Source of the DNA: Streptomyces sp. XY006
GTDB lineage: Bacteria > Actinomycetota > Actinomycetes > Streptomycetales > Streptomycetaceae
Assembly: GCF_002237655.1 (NCBI RefSeq)
Contig: NZ_NOKT01000040.1
Coordinates: 1-64,000 of the forward strand
DNA length: 64,000 nucleotides
Reading direction: 5' to 3'
Under the pieces are notes generated by a model that was given only the letters and a program-made list of their open reading frames with translations, was not told the origin of the DNA and ran no database searches. The translations under genes were made by a program, and so were the position numbers. This document shows positions 16,073 through 23,599 of this stretch, in pieces. How positions within the stretch are numbered: position 1 is the stretch's first letter; every line of letters begins with the position of its first letter.

Positions 16073-17488
16073 GTGGCCACCTGCCCCCCACACCCGTCGT
16101 ACCCCAGCGCTCCCACCGACGGCGCCCCCGCCGCCGGCCCGCTGCGGCACGCCCACTGGTGGCAGCGCCCCTGGGTGCGCTACGGCGCCCCGACCACGCT
16201 CCTCGCGATATCCGGCCTGGTCATCCTCGCCCTGGTCCGGGAGGAGACCGGCACGGAGGGCTTCCTGGTCGGGCTCGGGCTGGCCCTGCTCCCGGTGCCC
16301 CTGCTCATCGCCTCGTTCCGCTGGCTGGACCGCGTCGAACCGGGCCCCTGGCGCAACCTGGTGTTCTCCTTCGCCTGGGGCGCCTGCGCGGCGGCGCTGA
16401 TAGCGATCGTCGCCAACAGCTTCGCCACACGGTGGATAGCGACGGCGACCGCGGACCCGTCCAGCGCGGACACCCTCGGCGCGACCGTGATAGCGCCGGT
16501 GGTCGAGGAGACGGCCAAGGCGGCGGCCGTGCTCCTGGTCTTCCTCTTCCGCCGCCGCGACTTCACCGGCATCGTCGACGGCGTGGTCATAGCCGGTGTC
16601 ACCGCGACCGGCTTCGCCTTCACGGAGAACATCCTCTACCTGGGCACCGCCTTCGGCACCGATCAGCTCACCGGCGGCAGCGGCATCGCCTCCGTCACGG
16701 CGGCGACCTTCTTCGTCCGCATCATCATGTCGCCCTTCGCGCACCCGCTCTTCACGGTCCTGACCGGCATCGGCTTCGGCGTCGCCGCGCTCTCGGCGGA
16801 CCGCCAGCACATCCGGCGCGTCGCCTTCCCGCTCGCCGGGCTGCTGCTGGCGATGGGCATGCACGCGATGTGGAACGGCTCGTCGGCCTTCGGCGAGTAC
16901 GGGTTCTTCGCCGTCTACGCGGCGTTCATGGTGCCGATCTTCGGGCTGCTGACGTGGCTGGTGATCTGGACGCGGCAGCGCGAGCTGCGGACCGTACGGG
17001 CGGAACTGCCCGCCTACGCGGTCGCGGGCTGGCTGTCCCCGGCCGAGCCGTACGCGCTCGGCTCGATGCGGGCGCGGCGGATCGCCCGCCAGTACGCCCG
17101 CCGGCACGCCGGGAAGGCGGCGGCACGGGAGGTGGCGCGGTACGAGGCGTACGCGACGTCGCTCGCGTTCCTGCGGCACCGGGCCCGCCGGGGCCGCGCC
17201 GGGCCCGACTTCGCCGTACGGGAGATGGAGCTGCTGGCGGCCCTGTGGCGTCGCCGCGAGGCGGCCCGCCCGGCCCTGGACCACGCGGCCCGCATCACGG
17301 CCCCTCCGGTCCCGGTGACGGCCCCGCCCTGGCCGATGCCCGGGGCGTACGGCCACGGCTACGCGTACGGCCAGGTCTCCCCGTACGGCCAGGCCCCCGC
17401 GTACGGCCAGGCCCCCGCGTACGGCCAGCCGGCCGGATACGCCCCCCAGCCCGCGCAGTACCCGGCATACAACCCCTACCGGTCCTGA
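16073..17488 (+). CDS. prsW: PrsW-family intramembrane protease
   Basis: 471 aa with about eight membrane helices in the first 300 residues. The PrsW motifs are present: VVEETAKAAAV (EExxK), FAFTENILYL (FxxxE), HPLFTVLTGIGFG and GMHAMWN. PrsW proteases cut anti-sigma factors within or near the membrane; whether the partner here is the ECF fusion 7 kb away is unknown. The cytosolic C-terminal part (about 310-471) is basic and then Tyr/Gln/Pro-rich with tandem YGQAPA units. The GTG at 16073 fits the leaderless promoter. Convergent with the M23 gene across a bidirectional terminator. Confidence 0.87.
   Translation: MATCPPHPSYPSAPTDGAPAAGPLRHAHWWQRPWVRYGAPTTLLAISGLVILALVREETGTEGFLVGLGLALLPVPLLIASFRWLDRVEPGPWRNLVFSFAWGACAAALIAIVANSFATRWIATATADPSSADTLGATVIAPVVEETAKAAAVLLVFLFRRRDFTGIVDGVVIAGVTATGFAFTENILYLGTAFGTDQLTGGSGIASVTAATFFVRIIMSPFAHPLFTVLTGIGFGVAALSADRQHIRRVAFPLAGLLLAMGMHAMWNGSSAFGEYGFFAVYAAFMVPIFGLLTWLVIWTRQRELRTVRAELPAYAVAGWLSPAEPYALGSMRARRIARQYARRHAGKAAAREVARYEAYATSLAFLRHRARRGRAGPDFAVREMELLAALWRRREAARPALDHAARITAPPVPVTAPPWPMPGAYGHGYAYGQVSPYGQAPAYGQAPAYGQPAGYAPQPAQYPAYNPYRS
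17383..17436 (+). repeat. 18-bp tandem repeat in the prsW tail
   Basis: Two identical and one partly diverged copy of GTACGGCCAGGCCCCCGC encode YGQAPA repeats at the C-terminus of the PrsW protein. Confidence 0.8.
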
Positions 17489-17510
17489 CACCCGGCCCGG
17501 CACGGAAAAA

Positions 17511-17552
17511 CCGGCAGCCCTGACGTCGGGGGGTCGTCGTCAGGGCTGCCGG
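17511..17552. terminator. Bidirectional terminator between prsW and the M23 gene
   Basis: A perfect 15-bp stem (17511-17525 with 17538-17552) around a 12-base loop separates two convergent genes. An A-rich run precedes it on the plus strand, giving a T-tract for the minus-strand transcript. Confidence 0.85.
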
Positions 17553-17574
17553 TGCTTCTGCGGGCGCTCGTCGC

Positions 17575-18606
17575 TTACGGGTTGAGGCCCTTGTCCCGCA
17601 GCCAGGCCATCGGGTCTATGCCGCTGCTGGAGCCGGCCGCGTGGACCTCCAGGTGCAGGTGCGCCCCGGTGACGTTGCCCGTGGCGCCGACGCGGCCGAT
17701 GACGTCGCCCGTGCTGACCTTCTGGCCGACGCTGACGCCGATGGAGGACTGGTGCGCGTACCAGATCTCCGTGCCGTCCTCCAGGGTGAGGACGGTCTTG
17801 TAGCCGTAGGAGCCGTTCCAGCCGGCCTCGGTGATGGTGCCGCTGTGGACCGCCTTGATCGGCGTGCCCGTGGGGGCGGCGAAGTCGAGGCCGGTGTGGT
17901 AGCCGGAGGACCAGTAGGCGCCGGCCTGGCCGAAGCTGGAGGTGATGGTGTACGAGGAGGTCGGCAGCGTGTACTGCTTGGCGAGGGCGGCGAGCCGCTC
18001 GGCCTCGGCCTTCTTGCGGGCCTCTTCCTCGGCCTTCCGCTTGGCCTCGGCGGCCTTGGCCTTGGCTTCCTTCTCCGCCTTGGCGACGGCCTCGGCCGCG
18101 GCCTTCTCGGCGGCGGCCGCGGCTTCCTCGGCGGCCTTGGTCTCGATCTGGTCCTGCTGGTGCTCGACCTGGGCCATGATCCGGGCGCGCAGGGCCTCAC
18201 CGGCGTTGGCGCCGCCCTGCTCGGTGTCGGCCGAGGCGGTCGTGAGGTCGCTGAGCGGAGTGGCGGAGCCTTCGGGGGTGTCGTCGTCCGAGATGAGGGA
18301 ACCCACCGAGGGAAGGTCCGGCACGGAGATCGACACCGGCGGCTTGCCGGTCTGGGCGCTGGCCATGCCGCCGGCGCCCACGGCGGCTATGACGCCGACG
18401 CCCAGGACGGTGGAGCTGCGGGCGAGCCCTCCGCCGCGCTGCTTGGTGACGCGATGCCGGCCACGGACGGGACGGATGGACTCCGCGGTGGGGTTCCACT
18501 CCTGGAACGGGCCCTCGTCGGTGCGCTGACCGCCGTAGCCGAAGACTTCGGTGTCGCGCTGGTTCGGTGCGAACGGGGCCGCGGGGGCAGGCCGGTTGGA
18601 CGCCAC
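17575..18606 (-). CDS. Secreted M23 metallopeptidase with coiled coil
   Basis: 343 aa cell-wall hydrolase. An N-terminal cytosolic stretch ends in a hydrophobic export segment (SSTVLGVGVIAAVGAGGMASA). A long Ala/Lys/Glu coiled coil follows (about 130-220), then a LytM/M23 domain (about 225-343) with GYHTGLDFAAP and HLHLEVH zinc ligands intact. Such enzymes cleave peptidoglycan cross-bridges during growth or germination. The GTG at 18606 has AAGGAG nine bases upstream; the frame is open to 18711 but that part overlaps the riboswitch. The c-di-AMP riboswitch in the leader predicts repression when c-di-AMP is high. Confidence 0.88.
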   Translation of the reverse strand: MASNRPAPAAPFAPNQRDTEVFGYGGQRTDEGPFQEWNPTAESIRPVRGRHRVTKQRGGGLARSSTVLGVGVIAAVGAGGMASAQTGKPPVSISVPDLPSVGSLISDDDTPEGSATPLSDLTTASADTEQGGANAGEALRARIMAQVEHQQDQIETKAAEEAAAAAEKAAAEAVAKAEKEAKAKAAEAKRKAEEEARKKAEAERLAALAKQYTLPTSSYTITSSFGQAGAYWSSGYHTGLDFAAPTGTPIKAVHSGTITEAGWNGSYGYKTVLTLEDGTEIWYAHQSSIGVSVGQKVSTGDVIGRVGATGNVTGAHLHLEVHAAGSSSGIDPMAWLRDKGLNP

Positions 18607-18629
18607 GTGGGCGTACTCCTTTCCTTCCT

Positions 18630-18790
18630 TCTCGCCTACCGGGTTAGCTGACGGGTTCGGAGCAGGAAGGTCTCCTACGCGCGTATACCGGCCGTGCTTC
18701 CACGGCGGCATCCGCTCGATTCACCCCAAGTGGTGGTTCCCCGGTTCCCTTTCGGGATTCGGCGCGTGCGCACGGAGCCGCCTTCTGTGA
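18630..18790 (-). promoter_or_regulatory. c-di-AMP (ydaO/yuaA) riboswitch
   Basis: On the minus strand the leader of the M23 gene contains the two conserved halves of the ydaO aptamer: GGGGAACCACCACTTGGGGTG (near 18723-18744, written with the variable loop) and CCGAACCCGTCAGCTAACCC (18640-18660), then GGTAGGCGAG running to the ribosome-binding site. The spacing and order match the family. Outer limits are approximate because the closing stem is not obvious. Confidence 0.88.
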
Positions 18791-19030
18791 CGGCTGGGAC
18801 GACCGCGCTGCGTTATCGAACGTTAATGGAGGCGCGGTGGGTATTCCAGCGGTTCCTCTTGATCATTAACCTTTTTCGCGCGGACTTACCTGCCATGACC
18901 GGCTTAAATCGGGCGAGTTGACCGCCCCGCAGGCGGGAAAGGGTTTTTGACGGTGTGTCAGTTGTTATGCGGAGCGGGAGGATTCGCTCACCCTCCGTGA
19001 GGGGCGTCCCGCGCCAGGAAAGCGAAAGCA

Positions 19031-19066
19031 CCGAGGGCCGGAACCCTTTCGGATTCCGGCCCTCGG
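19031..19066 (-). terminator. Terminator after tRNA-fMet
   Basis: A 13-bp stem (19031-19043 with 19054-19066) lies directly downstream of the tRNA on the minus strand, followed by a T-containing stretch. Confidence 0.75.
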
Positions 19067-19073
19067 CCTTCAG

Positions 19074-19147
19074 TAGCGGGGACAGGATTTGAACCTGCGA
19101 CCTCTGGGTTATGAGCCCAGCGAGCTACCGAGCTGCTCCACCCCGCG
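19074..19147 (-). tRNA. Initiator tRNA-Met (CAT)
   Basis: A 74-base cloverleaf without an encoded CCA. The anticodon loop reads CTCATAA. Two initiator hallmarks are visible: position 1 (C) does not pair with position 72 (T), and the anticodon stem carries three consecutive G:C pairs (GGG/CCC). The T-arm is AGGTTCAAATCCT. Confidence 0.93.
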
Positions 19148-19209
19148 TCGTTGTGACTCCAGTGTACGCCATGCGCAGGACAGCTCGTGCCACACCCGTC
19201 CCCCGGGGC

Positions 19210-20340
19210 TCAGGACAGCAGGTGGCGGTTGGGTGCCTGGGCCCGCTCCGCGTGCTCCGGGAGGACCACGACCTGCGCTCCGGCCGCGGCCAGGACGCCG
19301 CTGCCGTCGGCCCCCGCGACGAAGGTGTCCGGCTCGCGCCAGGCGGTGACCACCCGGCGCACGCCCGCGTCGAGGATCAGCCGGGCGCAGGGCACGGGGC
19401 GGGAGGCGCGGCGGGCGCACGGCTCCAGGCTGCTGTACACCGTCGCGCCGGGAAGCCGCGGGTCGGCCGGGTCGATCCTGGCCAGCGCCGCCTCCTCGGC
19501 GTGCCCGACCGGGTCGCCGGCCTCCCGGGAGTGCCCGCGGGCCAGTTCCGTGCCGTCGGCGGCGACCACCACCGCGCCCACGCTGAACGCCGTGTCCGAG
19601 GGCGGGCACTGCTCCGCCAGCTCGCAGGCGAGGCTCAGCCACCGGTGGTCGGCGGCGGTGGGCAGGGCGCCGGTGCCCGGGGCGGTCGGCACGTAGCGCA
19701 TGAGGACGACGTCCTCGATCCGCCGCGTCTCCAGCAGCCGGAGCCGGCCGCGCTGGTAGCCGCCGGGCCCGAAGAGGCGGGGGGCCTGCGGGTCGCCGAC
19801 GAAGAGCGGGGCGAGGACCAGCTGGAGTTCGTCGGCGAGGCCCTGGGTGAGCAGCTGGGTGTGGATCAGGCCGCCGCCCTCGACCATGAGGCGCCGTACG
19901 CCCCGGACGTCGTGCAGGTGGGTGAGGAGCCGGCGCCAGTCGAGGTCCGCGCCGAGCGGGACGACGTCGGCGGCGATGCCGAGGGCGCGGGCGCGTTCGG
20001 CCCCGGTGTCGGTCGTGTACAGCACCTTCTCGCCGCCGGTGTGCCAGAACCGGGCGTCCGGGTCGAGCGCGCCGGAGCCGCTGACGGTGACCTTGAGCGG
20101 GTACTCGGGCCGGCCGGCGGCCACCCGGGCGGAGCGGCGCTCGGGCGAGTTCACCAGCAGCCGGGGATTGTCGGCGCGGATGGTGCCGGCGCCGACCAGG
20201 ATCGCGTCGACGGACGCCCGGACCTCGTCGACCCGGTCGAAGTCGGCCGGGCCGGACAGCAGCAGACGTTCGGGGCCGGTGTCGTCCAGGTAGCCGTCGA
20301 GGGAGACGGCGGCGGACAGCAGGACGTACGGGTGGGGCAT
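19210..20340 (-). CDS. RibD-like reductase-deaminase with reversed domain order
   Basis: 376 aa. Residues about 1-220 are a RibD C-terminal-type reductase (SLDGYLDD, VDAILVGAGTIRADNPRLLV, RRLMVEGGGLIHTQLL). Residues about 230-376 are a zinc cytidine-deaminase-like domain with GHAEEAAL and PC(x9)C ligands. In standard RibD the deaminase comes first; here the order is swapped and the Cys-Cys spacing is one residue longer than I expect. Those steps would convert the pyrimidine product of GTP cyclohydrolase II, and such an enzyme is encoded nearby (21069). Divergent from a MarR gene; an operator lies between them. It may serve a side pathway and not housekeeping riboflavin synthesis. Confidence 0.78.
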   Translation of the reverse strand: MPHPYVLLSAAVSLDGYLDDTGPERLLLSGPADFDRVDEVRASVDAILVGAGTIRADNPRLLVNSPERRSARVAAGRPEYPLKVTVSGSGALDPDARFWHTGGEKVLYTTDTGAERARALGIAADVVPLGADLDWRRLLTHLHDVRGVRRLMVEGGGLIHTQLLTQGLADELQLVLAPLFVGDPQAPRLFGPGGYQRGRLRLLETRRIEDVVLMRYVPTAPGTGALPTAADHRWLSLACELAEQCPPSDTAFSVGAVVVAADGTELARGHSREAGDPVGHAEEAALARIDPADPRLPGATVYSSLEPCARRASRPVPCARLILDAGVRRVVTAWREPDTFVAGADGSGVLAAAGAQVVVLPEHAERAQAPNRHLLS

Positions 20341-20381
20341 CGACGCTCCGCGGCTGGTCGGGACGGCGGACTGGACAGCGC

Positions 20382-20410
20382 TTGGTTCAAGTTTGAAACA
20401 AACCTACACT
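20382..20410 (+). promoter_or_regulatory. marR promoter with embedded operator 1
   Basis: TTGGTT (20382-20387), 17 bases, TACACT (20405-20410), then ATG at 20417: a leaderless promoter. The spacer holds the palindrome TTCAAGTTTGAA (20386-20397), so a bound repressor would cover the promoter. The same site could control the divergent RibD-like gene. Confidence 0.7.
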
Positions 20411-20416
20411 GGCGGC

Positions 20417-20929
20417 ATGACGACTCGCTGGCTCACCCCCGAGGAGCAGCGCGCCTGGCGCGCCTACATCGCCGCTTCGCTGCTCCTGGAGGACGCGATC
20501 GACCGGCAGCTCCAGCAGGACGCCGGCATGCCCCACCTTTACTACTCCATCCTGTCCGTCCTGTCCGAGGCTCCGGACCGGCGGCTGCGGATGACCGACC
20601 TCGCCGAGCGGCTGAAGATCACGCGCAGCCGGCTGACGTACGCGGTGACGCGGCTGGAGAAGGACGGCATGCTGCGGCGGGAGGCGTGCCGGTACGACAA
20701 GCGGGGCAGCATCGCGGCGCTGACCGACGAGGGGTTCGCCGTGCTGGAGCGGGCGGCGCCCGGGCACGTCGAGACCGTGCGGAACTCCCTGTTCGACCGG
20801 CTCAGCGCGGAGCAGGTGGGCCAGCTGGAGGCGATCTCCACGGCGATCGCCGAGGGGCTCCAGGAGGACGGGCGGCCGGCGACGGACGGCGTGCCGTGGC
20901 GGCGGAGGTCCTCGACGGGCTGTTCGTGA
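20417..20929 (+). CDS. MarR-family regulator of the RibD-like/GCH II unit
   Basis: 170 aa MarR protein: MTDLAERLKITRSRLTYAVTRL is the HTH and RYDKRGSIAALTDEG the wing. Between 20340 and 21069 three copies of one palindrome flank this gene, one before it and two after it. It is therefore the obvious repressor of itself, the RibD-like gene and the GTP cyclohydrolase gene. The ATG at 20417 follows the -10 by six bases, so translation is probably leaderless. The ligand is unknown; a flavin or pteridine intermediate would fit the regulated enzymes. Confidence 0.85.
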   Translation: MTTRWLTPEEQRAWRAYIAASLLLEDAIDRQLQQDAGMPHLYYSILSVLSEAPDRRLRMTDLAERLKITRSRLTYAVTRLEKDGMLRREACRYDKRGSIAALTDEGFAVLERAAPGHVETVRNSLFDRLSAEQVGQLEAISTAIAEGLQEDGRPATDGVPWRRRSSTGCS

Positions 20930-20957
20930 CGCGCGCCACACAGGGCCGAACTCTCGT

Positions 20958-20975
20958 TGCTTCAAATTTAAAGCA
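20958..20975. promoter_or_regulatory. MarR operator 2
   Basis: An 18-base near-palindrome TGCTTCAAATTTAAAGCA, 29 bases after the marR stop and upstream of the GTP cyclohydrolase gene. It shares the TTCAA core with sites 1 and 3. Confidence 0.7.
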
Positions 20976-20999
20976 CGAGTAGGGTTCCGGCCGTGGGTC

Positions 21000-21017
21000 T
21001 GCTTCAAATCTGAAGCA
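21000..21017. promoter_or_regulatory. MarR operator 3
   Basis: TGCTTCAAATCTGAAGCA, an almost perfect 18-base dyad 51 bases before the GTP cyclohydrolase start and 42 bases (four helical turns) from operator 2 start-to-start. This spacing suits cooperative binding of two dimers. Confidence 0.75.
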
Positions 21018-21068
21018 ACTCGCTCGACGGCCGTGCTGCCGAACAGGAACGGAACCCGGAGGCCCCGC

Positions 21069-21710
21069 ATGCCCGACACCCCCAGCGTCCTCGCCACCCC
21101 GCGCTCCCGCGTCCGGGTCCCGCTGCGCTTCCACGACGGCTACGAGGCCGACGCCGAGCTCGTCACCTTCCACGGCCTGGCCGACGGTCAGGAGCACGTG
21201 GCCGTCGTCCTGGGCGAGCCGGGCCCGGTCCCGCTGGTGCGGCTGCACTCCGAGTGCCTGACCGGGGACGTGTTCGGATCCGCCCGCTGCGACTGCGGCC
21301 CGCAGCTGCGCGAGGCGGTCGAGCGCATCGCCGAGCGCGGCGGCGTGCTCCTCTACCTCCGCCAGGAGGGCCGGGGCATCGGGCTCTACAACAAGCTGGA
21401 CGCCTACGCCCTCCAGGACCAGGGCCTGGACACCTACGAGGCGAACGCGGCGCTGGGGCTGCCCGAGGACGCCCGCGACTACACGGCCGCGGCGCAGATG
21501 CTGCGGGCCCTCGGCATCGGCGAACTGGACCTGCTCTCCAACAACCCCGACAAGGCCGCCCAGTTGCGCGCCCTGGGCGTCGACGTCCGCGAGCGGGTCC
21601 CGACCGGCGTCTTCACCACCGCGCACAACGTCCGCTATCTGCGCGCCAAGGTCCTCCAGACGCAGCACACGCTGCCGCTCGCGTCCCTGACGGAGCTGAA
21701 CGCCGGCTGA
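21069..21710 (+). CDS. ribA: GTP cyclohydrolase II
   Basis: 213 aa stand-alone GCH II without the DHBP synthase domain. GDVFGSARCDCGPQL supplies the three zinc Cys, RQEGRGIGLYNKL is the catalytic/GTP motif, and DLLSNNPDKAAQL is the nucleotide loop. It opens GTP to a formamidopyrimidine or diaminopyrimidine, the first step of riboflavin and of toxoflavin-like pathways. The ATG at 21069 is preferred because GGAGG lies nine bases before it. Two MarR operators lie immediately upstream. It is probably an accessory paralogue, since no other rib genes are present. Confidence 0.85.
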   Translation: MPDTPSVLATPRSRVRVPLRFHDGYEADAELVTFHGLADGQEHVAVVLGEPGPVPLVRLHSECLTGDVFGSARCDCGPQLREAVERIAERGGVLLYLRQEGRGIGLYNKLDAYALQDQGLDTYEANAALGLPEDARDYTAAAQMLRALGIGELDLLSNNPDKAAQLRALGVDVRERVPTGVFTTAHNVRYLRAKVLQTQHTLPLASLTELNAG

Positions 21711-21827
21711 GCCGTCCGGGTCCGAATCCCGCACGGAACGGGACTGCTTGCCCCTTGGCTCTTCGGGTACAGCCTTTGAATGAGGGCGACCTCCGCAGTA
21801 CCCGGAGCTTAGGAAAGTGACCGTTTC

Positions 21828-22346
21828 GTGACCGATCTCGACGGCCCCGGTGACCACCGGGCGAGGGGACGGGGTGACGGCCCGGAGGCCGTCGCGGCAC
21901 AGATCGCCGATGCCGTGGAGAGTCTGACGGCCCTGTGGGCGATCGCCGCCCAGGAAGCGTCCCTGCGGCTGTCCCCGCATCAACTGCGCGCGCTGCGCAC
22001 CTTGCAGGCGACTCCCGGCCTCAACCTCACGTCCCTGGCGGACCGGCTCGACATCGGCCTGCCCACGGCCAGCCGCCTCTGCGACCGCCTGGCGGCGGCC
22101 GGGCTCCTGGAACGCGCCCCGCACCCCGGCACCCGCCGCGAGGTGCAACTCCGGCTCACCGCCCACGGCCACCACGTCCTGGGCGAGGTGGCGGTGAGCC
22201 GTGCGCAGGCCCTGACCACGGCGCTGGAGGCGATGGCCCCGGCGGAACGGGCCGCACTCCGCCGCGGACTACGGGGCTTCCTCTCCGCCCGCCACCGCCC
22301 GGCCCCACGCAGGGGCGACACAGACGGACCCCGCGGACACGGCTGA
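21828..22346 (+). CDS. MarR-family regulator beside the SigB-type gene
   Basis: 172 aa. The HTH reads LNLTSLADRLDIGLPTASRLC, and GTRREVQLRLTAHGHH is the wing. It resembles the MarR protein at 23600-24094 in the recognition helix (both contain SRLCDRL and AAG), so the two are probably paralogues flanking the sigma factor. The GTG at 21828 is the only start that keeps the full fold; AGGAAA lies somewhat far upstream. It is convergent with the sigma gene over a shared terminator. Confidence 0.82.
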   Translation: MTDLDGPGDHRARGRGDGPEAVAAQIADAVESLTALWAIAAQEASLRLSPHQLRALRTLQATPGLNLTSLADRLDIGLPTASRLCDRLAAAGLLERAPHPGTRREVQLRLTAHGHHVLGEVAVSRAQALTTALEAMAPAERAALRRGLRGFLSARHRPAPRRGDTDGPRGHG

Positions 22347-22392
22347 GCGCGGGACGGGCCGGGCGGTTGACCGGCCGGGTGTCCCGCGCTCA
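22344..22392. terminator. Bidirectional terminator overlapping the MarR stop codon
   Basis: TGAGCGCGGGAC (22344-22355) pairs perfectly with GTCCCGCGCTCA (22381-22392). The interior adds GGCCGG/CCGGCC pairs. It lies between convergent genes, and its first bases are the MarR stop codon. Confidence 0.75.
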
Positions 22393-22408
22393 CAGCGGAT
22401 TCAGGGGG

Positions 22409-23269
22409 TCATTCGGTCGCCAGCATCCCCGACCGCAGACGGGCCACCGTGCGGGAGAGCAGCCGGGAGACGTGCATCTGGGAGATGCCGAGCCGGGCGC
22501 CGATCTCCGCCTGCGTGAGCTCCTCCACGAAACGCAGATGCAGGATGAGGCGCTGGCGTTCGTCGAGTTCGGCGACGAGCGGGGCGAGGGCGTGGAAGTC
22601 CTCGACCAGTTCCAGCGCCGGGTCCTCCCCGCCGATGAACTCCGAGAGCTTGGTGTCGCTCTCCTCGGCGTCGGCGCTGATCGTGGCGTCGAGCGAGGAG
22701 GAGACATAGCCGTTGGCCGCGATCTGCGCCTCGACGACCTCCTCCTCGGACAGGTTCATCAGGGCCGCCAGCTCCGACACCCGCGGCGCGCGGCCCAGCC
22801 GGGAGGCCAGCTCCTCGGTGGCCTTGGCCAGTTCGGTACGGGCCTCCTGCAGCCGGCGCGGGACGTGCACCGCCCAGGACGTGTCACGGAAGAAACGCTT
22901 GATCTCACCGACGATGTACGGCACCGCGAAACTGGTGAACTGCACCTCGCGGGAGACCTCGAACCGGTCGATGGCCTTGATCAGCCCGATCACGCCGACC
23001 TGGACGACGTCCTCCATGGACTGGCCGCCCGAGCGGAACCGGCGGGCCGCGAAGCGCACCAGCGACATGTTCATCTCGATGAGCGTGTTGCGCGCGTACT
23101 GGTATTCGGGAGTGCCCTCCTCCAGCACCGCGAGGCGGTCGAGGAACTGCCCCGTCAGCTCGCGCGCGTCCTGCGGAGGGATCTTCTGCGGCTCCGCGAT
23201 CTGCGGCAGCTCCTCGCCTGCGTAGGTGGCGGAATCCGTCGTCGTGCCGATGCGCGTGGTCGCGGTCAC
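22409..23269 (-). CDS. SigB/SigF-family RNA polymerase sigma factor
   Basis: 286 aa group 3 sigma factor. Region 2 contains LVRFAARRFRSGGQSMEDVVQVGVIGLIKA with the core-binding and -10 residues. Region 3 is RRLQEARTELAKATEEL, and region 4 is QAEIGARLGISQMHVSRLLSRT. The GTG at 23269 has GAGGGAGG six bases upstream; the frame is open to 23338. Sigma factors of this family are held by RsbW-type kinases and freed by partner switching. The phosphatase, antagonist and kinase genes at 24306-28434 are therefore likely partners, though no canonical RsbW/RsbV pair is adjacent. Confidence 0.88.
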   Translation of the reverse strand: MTATTRIGTTTDSATYAGEELPQIAEPQKIPPQDARELTGQFLDRLAVLEEGTPEYQYARNTLIEMNMSLVRFAARRFRSGGQSMEDVVQVGVIGLIKAIDRFEVSREVQFTSFAVPYIVGEIKRFFRDTSWAVHVPRRLQEARTELAKATEELASRLGRAPRVSELAALMNLSEEEVVEAQIAANGYVSSSLDATISADAEESDTKLSEFIGGEDPALELVEDFHALAPLVAELDERQRLILHLRFVEELTQAEIGARLGISQMHVSRLLSRTVARLRSGMLATE

Positions 23270-23599
23270 GGGCCCTCCCTCGTAGTTCCGGCCCGCTCCG
23301 ATCCCCCGACAGGCCACCTCCACCGCCGCTACCCGCACTCGCCCCGGTCATGCCCCGCGCCGGCCACGTCGAGACGTAGACCACAGTCGGCGCAGGTCGG
23401 GGCGGTGTCGGGGTACCCGCACGAAAGGTGTGTCGGACAAGCGGGAGGGTGGGCGGTGCGGTGCTGCGAAGGAGACCGAAGGGCTCGTGGAACGGACAGT
23501 TGTTGTTTGACAACTATAGTCGTGGAGCAACAAAGTAACGGTGCCGAGCAGGCGACGGGAAGGGCCCGGAAGGGACGACCCGACGCCCCGGCGGGCAGT
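23270..23599. other. Non-coding region with a TTGT/ACAA-type palindrome
   Basis: The 330-base gap upstream of the sigma gene contains AGTTGT (23498-23503), six bases, ACAACT (23510-23515), overlapping TATAGT (23515-23520). This dyad resembles MarR operators and may be the control point for one or both MarR paralogues. No gene is supported in the gap. Confidence 0.5.

Noticed and set aside
14591..17503. 970-residue open frame on the minus strand
   Set aside because: Crosses lhgO, trmB and prsW on the opposite strand; all three have clear motifs.
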